Made by a program: the position numbers and the translations under genes. DNA of 64,000 nucleotides from Robinsoniella peoriensis (GTDB lineage Bacteria > Bacillota > Clostridia > Lachnospirales > Lachnospiraceae): NCBI RefSeq assembly GCF_042680125.1, contig NZ_JBHTNY010000003.1; one strand, written 5' to 3'. This document shows positions 42,077-51,096 of the stretch, in pieces. Position 1 is the first letter of the stretch. The number at the start of each line of letters is the position of its first letter. Under the pieces are notes generated by a model, which saw nothing but the letters and a program-made list of their open reading frames with translations, was not told the origin of the DNA and made no database searches.

Positions 42077-42177
42077 CAACGTACCTTTAAGCTCCATGTA
42101 CTGCGCCGCACATAGAATATTCTGAAATCAATTATACGCACCTGCTCTGGAAAAGTCAAGAAATATATAGTCATCCC

Positions 42178-43395
42178 CTATTTTTTCAAAAACTCTCTGG
42201 ATCTGTACCGATCCCGGTACTGCTGGGGAGTTACCCCATTACATTTCTTAAACACGCTGCCAAAATGGCTCTGGGAATTAAAGCAGACATAACTGCTGAT
42301 TTCCGTCAGGGTTGCATCGGAATATTTCAGCAGGTTCTCCGCCCTTTTCACACGAACGCGGTTAATGTATTCATTCATGGATATTCCTTCTTCTTTTTTA
42401 GATAGATGGGACAGGTAATTTTTATTGATCCCAATTGCATCTGCCGCTTCCTCCAGCCGGATTTTATATTGATAATGATTTATGATATAGTCCTTACACT
42501 GTTCAATATAATTAGACCGAACTTTTTCTTTTCTGGCTTCCATCACCTGTCTTGTAAATTCCATAGTGCTGAGCCTTCGCAATTCAATCAGCTGCCCCAC
42601 ATCACTGCATTTATCAATCTTATCAATATAAACATCGCTTAATATATAAGCCTCCGCCGGAGTAACTCCGCTCTCAATTGCGGCTCTGGTTGCTAGTGTA
42701 ACCGCACAGATCGCCAGATTTCTCTGGTGGTTCATTTCCTTTCTTGACAGTTTACCTGCATTTTCAGCCAAAGAATCGCTCATTTCTTTTGCTTTTACTT
42801 CATCGCCATTCTTTATGCAGTTAATCCATTGGAGTTCTTCCATGTAGGTATGGTGATAAGCTTCTTCCTCAACCTTGCCAATGCGAAAGGTTGCTTTATC
42901 CCGTTCCAGCTCTTCCGGGTCTACATAGGCCAGATTATTTTCCTTAAGCAGCATTTCTTCGTTACATATTTCACCAGTTATGGTGGTATATATCATACTG
43001 ATCAGCGAGATCATCTGCAAAAACCCCAGTCTGGCAGGTGCTTTTTGCTCGATCTTCTCCATGTTATGCAGCTTATAAAAACGGTGTACTTCCACATTTG
43101 AAAGAAATTCCGAACACATCGGTCCCGCCAGGACATATTGATTTTCATCAGCCTTTATTGCACTGAAATAAATTGCTTTATTTTCCACTATCACTGCCGG
43201 ACAAGCAATGCCGTTGCACCTCTCAATCAGCTTGTTGGTAAAGTGGGAATCAGCCCCAAGGGGGTTTTCCTCTTTCTCAAAATTACCATAGCATTCCGTG
43301 ATCCCGGCTCCTGATTCATATAAAAACAGGGCAATATTTGATAGCAGGCACAGCTTTTGCATACTGTACTTTTTCTTCTTATCTATGACAAACAC
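42178..43395 (-). CDS. AraC-family transcriptional regulator
   Basis: The 405-residue protein ends in two helix-turn-helix motifs of the AraC type (RLEEAADAIGINKNYLSHLSKKE and TLTEISSYVCFNSQSHFGSVFKK). The N-terminal 270 residues hold a ligand-like domain with a PocR-like flavour (AIYFSAIKADENQYVLAGPM) and a helical linker. The frame starts with GTG at 43395, overlapping the MerR gene by 13 bases; an ATG at 43362 is also possible, and neither ribosome site is strong. Its target is unknown. It stands next to eutG, but EutVW already explains eut control. Confidence 0.85.
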   Translation of the reverse strand: MFVIDKKKKYSMQKLCLLSNIALFLYESGAGITECYGNFEKEENPLGADSHFTNKLIERCNGIACPAVIVENKAIYFSAIKADENQYVLAGPMCSEFLSNVEVHRFYKLHNMEKIEQKAPARLGFLQMISLISMIYTTITGEICNEEMLLKENNLAYVDPEELERDKATFRIGKVEEEAYHHTYMEELQWINCIKNGDEVKAKEMSDSLAENAGKLSRKEMNHQRNLAICAVTLATRAAIESGVTPAEAYILSDVYIDKIDKCSDVGQLIELRRLSTMEFTRQVMEARKEKVRSNYIEQCKDYIINHYQYKIRLEEAADAIGINKNYLSHLSKKEEGISMNEYINRVRVKRAENLLKYSDATLTEISSYVCFNSQSHFGSVFKKCNGVTPQQYRDRYRSREFLKK

Positions 43396-44210
43396 CCCTT
43401 TTTATCTTTTATAACCGGTAACTGCAATTCGGTCAGCCACTCCCCGGGATCTTCTGCATTCCAGATGCCATCTATATAACTTTCCCTTGGATTCCCGGCT
43501 GCAATATATCCATTTTCCTCCACCCACTTAAATAAATAGGCATAAGCATTTGGAAGCTTTTCATAAGATCCTTTATGCATGACAGAGGCAACCACCACAG
43601 GTTCCATTTTCTTAAAAACAACTCCTTCAACTTCATTGCCAAAACGGGTGACCGCTTCGCAGAACTCTATATTTATATCTTTCTCCCGGTATTCACCATC
43701 CAGATATACACAAAAGCAGTATTCCGGTATGGCACATTTCAAATCGGGATTCGCTTCCTGCACCGCAGCACCGATCCCCGGAATGATTTGAAAATAAGAA
43801 CTGTAACCCGGAATGGTAAGCCGTTTGGAATAAACTATGCATTCCGGTATTTCTTTAATTATACCCTGGTACTGTCTCATGCTTTCCGCTTCGCTGCCGG
43901 ACAGCATAAAATTAATCCTGGAGATCTGATCCCTGCCCTCTCTTAATTCTTCCTCAAGCTCTCTTTTTCGATTATGAAGTATCTCCTCCATATTATGTCC
44001 ATCCTGAATCAATTTGATTTCCATAATAGACAGTCCGATTTGACGCAACGCCTGAATGTGGTGCAGTTCCAGAATCTGCCGGGTTGAATAAAAGCGGTAG
44101 TTTGTTTCATCATCAATATACTCCGGTTTCAGAAGTCCCACCTCATTATAATAGCGCAGTGTTTTAATGGTTGTCTTGCAAAGCTTGGAAAATTCTCCAA
44201 TCCGGAACAT
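43383..44210 (-). CDS. MerR-family regulator with GyrI-like effector domain
   Basis: The 275-residue protein has an N-terminal MerR winged helix (FRIGEFSKLCKTTIKTLRYYNEVGLL), a coiled-coil dimerisation helix (about 75-115) and a C-terminal domain of the GyrI/BmrR type (about 120-275) that usually binds small hydrophobic molecules. GGAGGA precedes the ATG. A 19-base-spacer promoter with a dyad, typical of MerR control, lies 40 bases upstream. The following AraC gene overlaps it, so the two form an operon. Confidence 0.9.
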   Translation of the reverse strand: MFRIGEFSKLCKTTIKTLRYYNEVGLLKPEYIDDETNYRFYSTRQILELHHIQALRQIGLSIMEIKLIQDGHNMEEILHNRKRELEEELREGRDQISRINFMLSGSEAESMRQYQGIIKEIPECIVYSKRLTIPGYSSYFQIIPGIGAAVQEANPDLKCAIPEYCFCVYLDGEYREKDINIEFCEAVTRFGNEVEGVVFKKMEPVVVASVMHKGSYEKLPNAYAYLFKWVEENGYIAAGNPRESYIDGIWNAEDPGEWLTELQLPVIKDKKGCLS

Positions 44211-44249
44211 ATCTTTTCCTCCTCGTATTTGTCAGATGTATTTGCATTT

Positions 44250-44280
44250 ATTATACATCCTCCCTTAAGGGGAGAGTCAA
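44250..44280 (-). promoter_or_regulatory. MerR-type promoter with 19-base spacer and dyad
   Basis: Minus strand TTGACT, 19 bases, TATAAT. The spacer holds CTCCC-CTTAA-GGGAG. Over-long spacers with a central dyad are the hallmark of promoters that MerR proteins activate by DNA distortion, so the gene starting at 44210 probably controls itself. Confidence 0.82.
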
Positions 44281-44340
44281 GTATTTTTCCAAAAAGAATG
44301 ATCCGCTGCTTTATTCCTTTTTTTCATCGCAATCTCTCCT

Positions 44341-46599
44341 CTACTCTGCGCCTTTTAACGCACTTACCATGTCAATATCTTTTACTTTCCTGGAAAATAA
44401 TATATTCACTCCCACGGAAACAATCATCGTTATGGCAACACTGATTCCTATACTGAGCATACTAATCTTCGTCATCATATCAAAATTGTCTCCCAGCATC
44501 CCGCACATCAAATCAATAATCCATTTTCCCAATAAATATCCCGGGACTAATCCCAATGCACTAAGCCATATATTCTGACGCAGCATTAGTAGACGTATTT
44601 TCTCAGATTTAAATCCAAGTACCCGCAAGGTCGCAAATTCCCTCAGCTTCTCCGTAAAGGAAAGTACTCCCAGATTGTAAAGTACTACAACCGCCATTAA
44701 AACTGCCGCCGCAACCATAATGTAGATAATCGAATACATGGTATCCATCATTTCTGTAACAGAGGACTTCAGCCTTTCAATATTCCAGACCGTGTAAGAA
44801 ACAGCATCCGGATCTATATTAGCTTTTGTTAAAAATGAAGTGGGCTGGTAATTGCCGCCCTGTTCTTCGAAGTAATCCCGGTATAACGTAATTCCCTGCG
44901 CCACCGGATCCCGGTATATTGCTTTGATTTTCGATTCCACCCATTTGCTTTCCCCATAGAGATGCCATGAGACCTCATCTCCCACATCCACATTTAAGAT
45001 ATCCGCCATATGGAAGCTGATAGAAACTCCATTAACCGGAAGCTTTTGTTCATTCCTTCTGCTGTCCGTAAAAACAGTAAGACTGGATTCCGGTTCTAAA
45101 ACCGTAATTCCCGTTGTTTTTTTAATTCCATTAGCGCGCAGTTCAATACTGCCCTCCTGGATGGTCTCTCCCGGATAGGGCATATCCGAAGCCGTCAAAT
45201 CTTCTGTCAGTAAAACCTTGTTCCGGTACTGGGTGAGCTGCCCATACTTCCAATCATTAATATTGTTCAGCGAATCAACCATTCCTAGTGCACAGGTAAG
45301 CAGGCTCATACATCCTGTAATACCCACAATTGCCATAATACTTCTTACCTTACTTCTCAGCGTATCCCGTAAATTCCACTGGAAGTCAAATCCGGTCCGC
45401 TTCCACCACGCGGTTTGTTCAAACCACATATGCTTCGAAATCTTCGGCGGCTTCGTCCGCAGTGCATCCGCCGGCTTTTCCTTTAAGATTTTATTACAGG
45501 CAAGCCAGGTTACGAGGGAACACGCAGCCACTGCTGCTGCCGCCATAAGAACTGCCTGGGGCAGTAAGATAACCGTAAGCGGAGGAAGGGAATACATGCC
45601 AGACTGCATTTGAAAAAACAAAGGTGTCAGGGTAACCGGTCCCAGAATTAAGCCAAGCAAAGCCCCCGCCAGTGAAGGAATTGTCCCGTAACAGATAAAG
45701 TGCCTCATGATTTTCCTGTCTTTAAATCCCAGCGCTTTTAAAGTTCCAATCTGTGTTCTCTGATTATTAATCATTCTGCTCATAGTGGTAAGTATCGTAA
45801 GCAATGCCACTGCAATAAATACAAATGGAAACAAATCCCCCATTGCCTTATTCTGCAATATTTCTTCCCGGAACTGCTGATAGCTTCCCTGTCCATCTCT
45901 GGATAAAAATACATTGTATGTACCATCCAGCTGCTTCTCAATCTGTTCTTCTGCTTTCTGATAGTCCGTTGTGCTAAGAAGCGCCGCAATCTGATTGTAA
46001 ACTTTGGGAAATCCCTGAGGCAGTAAATCCATTCCGCCGTACACAACCCCTATAATCTCCGGATTTGCCATGCTGTCAAAAGACGCAGAAGCATAGACAT
46101 ATTCCGGGCTTATCATAATTCCCAGGATTTTTTTACTGATCACAATACCTTCCACCTGCATATCCAGGGTATCGCCTGCCGCAAGTCCTCTTGTCTCTGC
46201 AAATTTATCACTCAGCCATATCCCGTCGGCGGCAGGATCAAAGCTTTCCCCGCGAATCACTTTACAGGAAGAAATCTTATCCTCATCCATAAGCAAAATC
46301 TCCAGCTCCGGTTCTCCGCTTAAATCAGCTGTACCTTTCAGATAAAGACGCTTTGAGGCATCTGTTACAACATCCGTTTTCCGCAAGTTGGAGACATCAC
46401 TTTCCGTAAATGACTTTCCGTAAAGCCAGATATCCGCCAGATGCGTTTCCGAATAGTAACTGTCCATTCCCTTTTGGAAAGTGTACCATTCGCTTCCAAT
46501 TCCCGCATAAACAAAAATTGCCAAAAATGTCATTAACCCAATGGAAATAAACTGCATTTTATTATTTTTCATATCCCGCAGCATTTTTCGAAACAGCAT
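44341..46599 (-). CDS. FtsX/MacB-type ABC transporter permease
   Basis: The 752-residue protein has the architecture of large FtsX-domain permeases: one N-terminal span, an extracellular domain of about 200 residues, three spans, a second FtsX half beginning with a span near residue 425, another extracellular domain and three more spans. The repeated LGFKDRKIMRH and LGFKSEKIRLL motifs mark the two FtsX domains. Such pumps export peptides, lipids or antibiotics, or shed lipoproteins. Its ATG overlaps the ATPase stop by one base (TAATG), with GAGGTGGAG upstream. Confidence 0.9.
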   Translation of the reverse strand: MLFRKMLRDMKNNKMQFISIGLMTFLAIFVYAGIGSEWYTFQKGMDSYYSETHLADIWLYGKSFTESDVSNLRKTDVVTDASKRLYLKGTADLSGEPELEILLMDEDKISSCKVIRGESFDPAADGIWLSDKFAETRGLAAGDTLDMQVEGIVISKKILGIMISPEYVYASASFDSMANPEIIGVVYGGMDLLPQGFPKVYNQIAALLSTTDYQKAEEQIEKQLDGTYNVFLSRDGQGSYQQFREEILQNKAMGDLFPFVFIAVALLTILTTMSRMINNQRTQIGTLKALGFKDRKIMRHFICYGTIPSLAGALLGLILGPVTLTPLFFQMQSGMYSLPPLTVILLPQAVLMAAAAVAACSLVTWLACNKILKEKPADALRTKPPKISKHMWFEQTAWWKRTGFDFQWNLRDTLRSKVRSIMAIVGITGCMSLLTCALGMVDSLNNINDWKYGQLTQYRNKVLLTEDLTASDMPYPGETIQEGSIELRANGIKKTTGITVLEPESSLTVFTDSRRNEQKLPVNGVSISFHMADILNVDVGDEVSWHLYGESKWVESKIKAIYRDPVAQGITLYRDYFEEQGGNYQPTSFLTKANIDPDAVSYTVWNIERLKSSVTEMMDTMYSIIYIMVAAAVLMAVVVLYNLGVLSFTEKLREFATLRVLGFKSEKIRLLMLRQNIWLSALGLVPGYLLGKWIIDLMCGMLGDNFDMMTKISMLSIGISVAITMIVSVGVNILFSRKVKDIDMVSALKGAE

Positions 46600-47303
46600 T
46601 ACCACTCCACCTCACTTACGGACTTTGGATTCTCATTGACCGTGACACTGCGGATCTTCCCATTTTTAATCCGAATCACTTTATCAGCCGCCTCAGCCAG
46701 GGCACTGTTATGGGTTACAATAATAACTGTTCTGTTATGTTCCCGGCTCATATTCTGGAGAAGGGACAAAATCAAAATGCCTGTTTCAGAATCCAACGCT
46801 CCGGTAGGTTCATCACAGAGCAGCATCTTTGGATTTTTACACACTGCCCTGGCAATGGAAACCCTCTGCTGCTCTCCTCCTGACAGCTGTGCGGGAAACT
46901 TATCCTGATGTTCCAAAAGCCCCACCGACTGCAGCATCTCACCGGGATCCAGGCTTTCCTTTGCAATTTCTTTTACAAGGGCAACATTTTCATAAACAGT
47001 CAATGCAGGAATTAAATTATAAAACTGAAATACAAATCCAACATCTTCTGCACGGTACTCCGATAATTCCTCTGCTTTCAGTTCTGATATTTCCCGCTCA
47101 CCTACTACGATCTTTCCGCTGGTCACATGATCCATACCTCCCAGAAGGTTTAACAGGGTAGATTTTCCCGCCCCGCTGGGTCCCAGAATAATAACGAATT
47201 CACCTTCGTCAATGGTAAAATTCAAATGATTGGCAGCAAACAGCACTTTCTCTCCAATGGGATAACTTTTCACTACCTCTTCAAATGCAATTAACCGGCT
47301 CAT
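46599..47303 (-). CDS. MacB/LolD-type ABC transporter ATPase
   Basis: The 234-residue ATPase has Walker A GPSGAGKST, Q-loop FQFYNLIP, signature LSGGEQQRVSIARAV, Walker B MLLCDEPTGALD and H-loop VTHNSALAE. It pairs with the FtsX-type permease encoded immediately downstream. GAGGAGG precedes the ATG. Its promoter and a palindrome that overlaps the transcription start lie next to a divergent TetR gene, which is the likely repressor. Confidence 0.93.
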   Translation of the reverse strand: MSRLIAFEEVVKSYPIGEKVLFAANHLNFTIDEGEFVIILGPSGAGKSTLLNLLGGMDHVTSGKIVVGEREISELKAEELSEYRAEDVGFVFQFYNLIPALTVYENVALVKEIAKESLDPGEMLQSVGLLEHQDKFPAQLSGGEQQRVSIARAVCKNPKMLLCDEPTGALDSETGILILSLLQNMSREHNRTVIIVTHNSALAEAADKVIRIKNGKIRSVTVNENPKSVSEVEW

Positions 47304-47340
47304 AAATTCCTCCTCTCCATGGATTTTCCATATCCATATT

Positions 47341-47368
47341 CAAAACCTGAAATATATTTCATGTTTTG
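47341..47368. promoter_or_regulatory. Candidate TetR operator
   Basis: CAAAAC-C-TGAAAT-AT-ATTTCA-T-GTTTTG is a 28-base palindrome with one mismatched position. It begins right after the -10 of the ABC operon promoter. A related half site (AAACCTGAAAC) lies at 47400-47410 between the two divergent promoters. Confidence 0.65.
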
Positions 47369-47369
47369 A

Positions 47370-47398
47370 ATTCTATCACTCCGGCAACCGTTTGTCAA
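47370..47398 (-). promoter_or_regulatory. Promoter of the ABC exporter operon
   Basis: Minus strand TTGACA, 17 bases, TAGAAT. The -35 and spacing are perfect. The palindrome at 47341-47368 covers the start of transcription. Confidence 0.8.
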
Positions 47399-47425
47399 TA
47401 AAACCTGAAACTTTTTTCACCTTAT

Positions 47426-47454
47426 TTGACAACCTGTTCTTAAGCGGTTATACT
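47426..47454 (+). promoter_or_regulatory. Promoter of the TetR gene
   Basis: Plus strand TTGACA, 17 bases, TATACT, 43 bases before the TetR ATG. It is divergent from the ABC promoter, with the two -35 elements about 27 bases apart. Confidence 0.82.
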
Positions 47455-47497
47455 ATACAGAAGTACCATATTATCTTGTAAAGAGAGGCTTTGTTAA

Positions 47498-48103
47498 ATG
47501 AGAGATGTAATTAAAACCCCTGTCCAGCAACGTTCTATTGATAAAAAAAATCGTTTAATGAAGGCCGGGCTGGATCTGATGCGTGAACGTGGATACTATC
47601 ATGTAAATGCTGTTGACATAGCCAAAGAGGCTGGCGTATCCACCGGCATCTTTTACCGTTATTTTGAAAATAAAATGGATCTTGTGTTGGAAATAATGAA
47701 CCAGATTGTAGATCAAAGCTTTAAACCGCTGGTTCGGGAATTTGTAGAAAAAAATATAGATCAGACAAACTTCATTTCTTTTCTCGATAAATTACTAGAT
47801 GAACTCAGTGAAATTCATGAAGGTCTCGGTATTCTTCATAATGACCTGAATACGCTGCTTAGTTCTGATGAGGAAAAAGCCAGCCTTTGGATGTCATTAG
47901 AGGATCAGATCATGCAGCTCTTTGTTGCCGCAGCGAAAAAAAGTAACCTGAATCTGAAAGATCCGGATGAAAAGATCCATATTGCCTATAACCTGGTAGA
48001 AGCATACTGCCATGAAAAAGCATTTCATAAGCATTCCTATATCGACTACGATGTATTGAAGCAGGAAATCATAAAAACACTGGTTTTTGTTATAATAACT
48101 TAA
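47498..48103 (+). CDS. TetR-family regulator, divergent from the ABC exporter
   Basis: The 201-residue protein has an N-terminal TetR helix-turn-helix (YYHVNAVDIAKEAGVSTGIFYRYFENKMDLV, core AKEAGVSTGIFYRYFENK) and an all-helical ligand domain. GAGAGG lies before the ATG. Its position, divergent promoter and the nearby palindrome indicate that it represses the exporter operon and perhaps itself, with release by a compound that the exporter handles. Confidence 0.9.
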   Translation: MRDVIKTPVQQRSIDKKNRLMKAGLDLMRERGYYHVNAVDIAKEAGVSTGIFYRYFENKMDLVLEIMNQIVDQSFKPLVREFVEKNIDQTNFISFLDKLLDELSEIHEGLGILHNDLNTLLSSDEEKASLWMSLEDQIMQLFVAAAKKSNLNLKDPDEKIHIAYNLVEAYCHEKAFHKHSYIDYDVLKQEIIKTLVFVIIT

Positions 48104-48210
48104 ATACTCTAAAAAACATTTATTGAGAACTAAAATATGAAAAACAGTATATCCTATACTAAAGATGTTAGAAAATTCATTCTACAATGGAAAGAGGAGG
48201 GATGACTGCT

Positions 48211-48825
48211 ATGAAAAAAGAACTGCCCTATTTTAATATTGGAGACTCTTTTGGCGGTAACCAGGACTGGTTCCACAATTTTCTCATGCACATGGGCGGA
48301 TGTGCTGCTGCTACAGCCTGTGACAGCTGCATTTATTTCGCACTGCACCGGGATGTCAGGGATCTCTATCCCTTTGATGTGAGCCATATAACCAAAGAAG
48401 ACTATGAAGCTTTTGCCATGAAGATGAAACCTTATCTTCGTCCAAGAGCCGGAGGTATAAAAAAACTGACAATTTATATGGACGGTCTTTGTAAATACCT
48501 GCAAAGTCTGGGAAAAGGAGATTTTATCTCCATGGAAGGATTTTCCGGAGATCATTCTTATGACGAAGCAGCTTCTTTTATTATTGCCCTTATAGATCAG
48601 GGATACCCTATTCCCTATCTTATGCTGAAGCATACAGACTGTAAATTTAAAGATTTTTCCTGGCACTGGTTTTTGCTTGTTGGATATGAACAGTCAGAAT
48701 CCGATGTACTGGTAACAGCTGCTTCCTATGGTAAAGCAACTGTTTTTTCCCTCCGTGAGTTATGGCATACCGGCTATGAAGAAAAGGGCGGAATGATCCG
48801 GTACCAACTGAATAATCCGGTATAA
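48211..48825 (+). CDS. Cysteine-peptidase-like protein of unknown function
   Basis: The 204-residue product starts MKKELPYFNIGDSFGGNQDW and has HMGGCAAATACDSCIYFA, a Cys near a helix start as in papain-like or C39-like folds, with a likely partner His in FKDFSWHWFLLVGYE. This pattern is common in small clostridial proteins of unknown role. GAGGAGGG lies 9 bases before the ATG at 48211; two earlier in-frame ATGs (48187, 48202) fall before or against that site. No signal peptide is present. Confidence 0.75.
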   Translation: MKKELPYFNIGDSFGGNQDWFHNFLMHMGGCAAATACDSCIYFALHRDVRDLYPFDVSHITKEDYEAFAMKMKPYLRPRAGGIKKLTIYMDGLCKYLQSLGKGDFISMEGFSGDHSYDEAASFIIALIDQGYPIPYLMLKHTDCKFKDFSWHWFLLVGYEQSESDVLVTAASYGKATVFSLRELWHTGYEEKGGMIRYQLNNPV

Positions 48826-48870
48826 CTACTTTCCCTGATATCAAAATCGCAGCATCGTCACAGTTTGTGG

Positions 48871-48931
48871 GATATTTATCCCGGATGAAGGGCGCGTAGC
48901 GGGCTACGTAACCTGAATCCGGGGCAAATAT
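48871..48931. repeat. Nested palindromic intergenic element
   Basis: Outer arms ATATTTATCCCGGAT and ATCCGGGGCAAATAT pair imperfectly, and the middle holds CGTAG-CGGG-CTACG. It lies between the ends of two convergent genes, is GC-richer than its surroundings and has no T run. It looks like a repeated extragenic palindrome more than a terminator. Confidence 0.55.
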
Positions 48932-48985
48932 GCCGTAAGTGGTTCCTGCAGATGGCGGGAATGAACTTTCAGACACGCTGTAGTA

Positions 48986-50791
48986 CTAGCATCCAGACTC
49001 CGTCTGTAACAAATGTCCTTTCACCACAGGCTGAATGGTCCGTCCGATCAGATAATAAAACAATTCCGGATTTACCATCCCTCTCAGATTATTAATTATC
49101 AGATTATCTGCAGGCATAGCTGCAAATGAATCCAGGCCTTTTAAAATGACATCTTTACCCGGCGCTTCATCCCAGCGAATCTCCACTTCTTCGTCCTGAA
49201 AGTAAAATTTCACTTCCCGCCTTACTGCTTCTTCTAAAAAGGTAATCCAGATCCGCAATACCCTGCGGTTTTCTTCATCTGTTGTAAATCTGCCTTCTGC
49301 CCCAACCAGATACTCTTCTTCATGGAACTTTACCGCCGTGGTTCTGGCCCCATGAAACCCGATTTCAATCTTATGGCTGTCAGAACCCTCTTGTATTTCC
49401 AAATAAAATTTCCCATTATCCAGGGAAAATCCCATCTGCGTAATGCCCTCAGAATAGTTATTATGCATCACCTGAATGATTAACGGCGCCAGTCCCACAT
49501 GTTTTTGTTCCATCCCGTAAACTCTGCCGGCTGCCCATTGTCTGTCATCCGGTACAAGCTTCTGCCTTGGCAGTCTTCTCTGCTTCTGTATACGGCGGTG
49601 TTTCCATCCACCTTTTTCAATCAGCGGAAGATCCGTTCCTGCTCCACCCAGTGACTTGCGGATACTTAAAAGTCTGGAATAATTGGCATTTTCTTCTGCA
49701 GTGACGCTCACCTTATTCTCAGCCGGGGTAAAATCATTTTCAAAATACCTGGCAATCACATCCATTAGGGTAGATTTCTGGAAGAGTTCCCTGCTTCCCG
49801 CATGGACTACAATCACCATTTGAAGATCCGGATAAACTATCACATTCTGTCCCAGCATCCCATTAAAGAGAAAACTTCCCGGTCTCCCTCCCATCCATAT
49901 CTGATAACCATATCCATAACCACCTTTTTCCGGCGGCGTATCTACCTGTTTCGTTGTAGATTCCTCCACCCAGGCAGCCGGAATTATCTGGCGGTCATTC
50001 CATTTGCCCTCCTGAAGGTACAACTGTCCAAGCTTGGCAGCATCCTCCGGCATGAGGAAAAGTCCCCAGCCCCCCTTCGTTATCCCTTTCGGACAGGTTT
50101 CCCAGAAAAACTTTGTAATTCCCAGTGGTTCAAAAAGTCGCGGCGTCAGATATTCCGTCAGTGTCTCCCCCGTTATTTCCGTCACAATGGCGGACAGCAT
50201 ATAAGTATTCATACTGTTATAGTCAAACACTGTACCCGGCGTTCCTTTTACGGAAGACTCCAGAAAACTTTTCGCCCATTCATTTCCAGCCAGTGCCCCA
50301 GCCTCATTGTAGACAACACCGCTGGACATAGTGAGCAGATTGCGAACCGTAATATTTCTCTGACGGAATAATCCCAGTATATTTTTCTTCTCGAAAATAT
50401 CGTGAACCCGGTCATCCAATTCCAGCCTGCCTTCTGCAATCAGCATTCCCACTGCCATTCCGGTAATGCTCTTGCACATGGAGTGAGTGATATGCCACAT
50501 CCCCTGAATGTAGGGTGCAAAACTGGCCTCTCCTATGACATAACCATTTCGCAGTATCATAATATGATGCATATTGATCCCGTCATTTCCTGCCAGTTCC
50601 TCCAGCAGATCCCCAATCATTGCAGATGAAATTCCCTGTGTTTCCGGAATTGCCCTCTGAAATGCCTGTTCATAGGGTGCTTCCTCTGAAAAAGGTATCT
50701 TCTGCGGAGCAAATTCAACTTTACTACGATCAGTTTTCCCATTTATTAAATTCCAGATTAGTTCAAATACAGCCATCTGTTCTTTCGTCAT
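48986..50791 (-). CDS. Serine hydrolase, class C beta-lactamase family
   Basis: The 601-residue protein has an N-terminal beta-lactamase/esterase domain. Ser104 and Lys107 form the SxxK motif in THSMCKSITG, Tyr191 starts the YNS motif, and a later HAGS segment (VIVVHAGSRELF) fits the third motif. About 230 residues follow as a beta-rich C-terminal domain. No signal peptide is seen, so it may be a cytoplasmic esterase or peptidase rather than a resistance enzyme. GGAGGG precedes the ATG. Confidence 0.88.
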   Translation of the reverse strand: MTKEQMAVFELIWNLINGKTDRSKVEFAPQKIPFSEEAPYEQAFQRAIPETQGISSAMIGDLLEELAGNDGINMHHIMILRNGYVIGEASFAPYIQGMWHITHSMCKSITGMAVGMLIAEGRLELDDRVHDIFEKKNILGLFRQRNITVRNLLTMSSGVVYNEAGALAGNEWAKSFLESSVKGTPGTVFDYNSMNTYMLSAIVTEITGETLTEYLTPRLFEPLGITKFFWETCPKGITKGGWGLFLMPEDAAKLGQLYLQEGKWNDRQIIPAAWVEESTTKQVDTPPEKGGYGYGYQIWMGGRPGSFLFNGMLGQNVIVYPDLQMVIVVHAGSRELFQKSTLMDVIARYFENDFTPAENKVSVTAEENANYSRLLSIRKSLGGAGTDLPLIEKGGWKHRRIQKQRRLPRQKLVPDDRQWAAGRVYGMEQKHVGLAPLIIQVMHNNYSEGITQMGFSLDNGKFYLEIQEGSDSHKIEIGFHGARTTAVKFHEEEYLVGAEGRFTTDEENRRVLRIWITFLEEAVRREVKFYFQDEEVEIRWDEAPGKDVILKGLDSFAAMPADNLIINNLRGMVNPELFYYLIGRTIQPVVKGHLLQTESGC

Positions 50792-50809
50792 TATGTATCC
50801 CTCCGTTTC

Positions 50810-50876
50810 AGAGTGTGTCTGAAAATCCCGGTTATAAAATTCCGTTTCAATTCGGGCAATTTTTCAAACAGACTCT
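50810..50876. repeat. Palindromic intergenic element upstream of the serine hydrolase
   Basis: AGAGTGTGTCTGAAAAT and ATTTTTCAAACAGACTCT form imperfect arms 67 bases end to end. The ends match the element at 34454-34519. Confidence 0.55.
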
Positions 50877-51096
50877 ATCTCTTAAATGCTGCTAAGTAAG
50901 CATTGCACAACAATTCACTAAGTTACCTACTCTATGATTATAGTATGGATAAACCTTATATACCACCTTCAAAAATAATATTTTCCAAAAGAAACTATAA
51001 AATTTTTATATGCATATTCTAAAAAATATTTTCAAACACCATAACTGATGTTATAATCTTCCTTATGACATTTATAGAAGCTGGAGGATTACTTTC

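Noticed and set aside
48986..50791. The serine hydrolase as a beta-lactam resistance gene
   Set aside because: It lacks a signal peptide and has a long C-terminal domain. The SxxK family includes many esterases and peptidases, so resistance is not supported.
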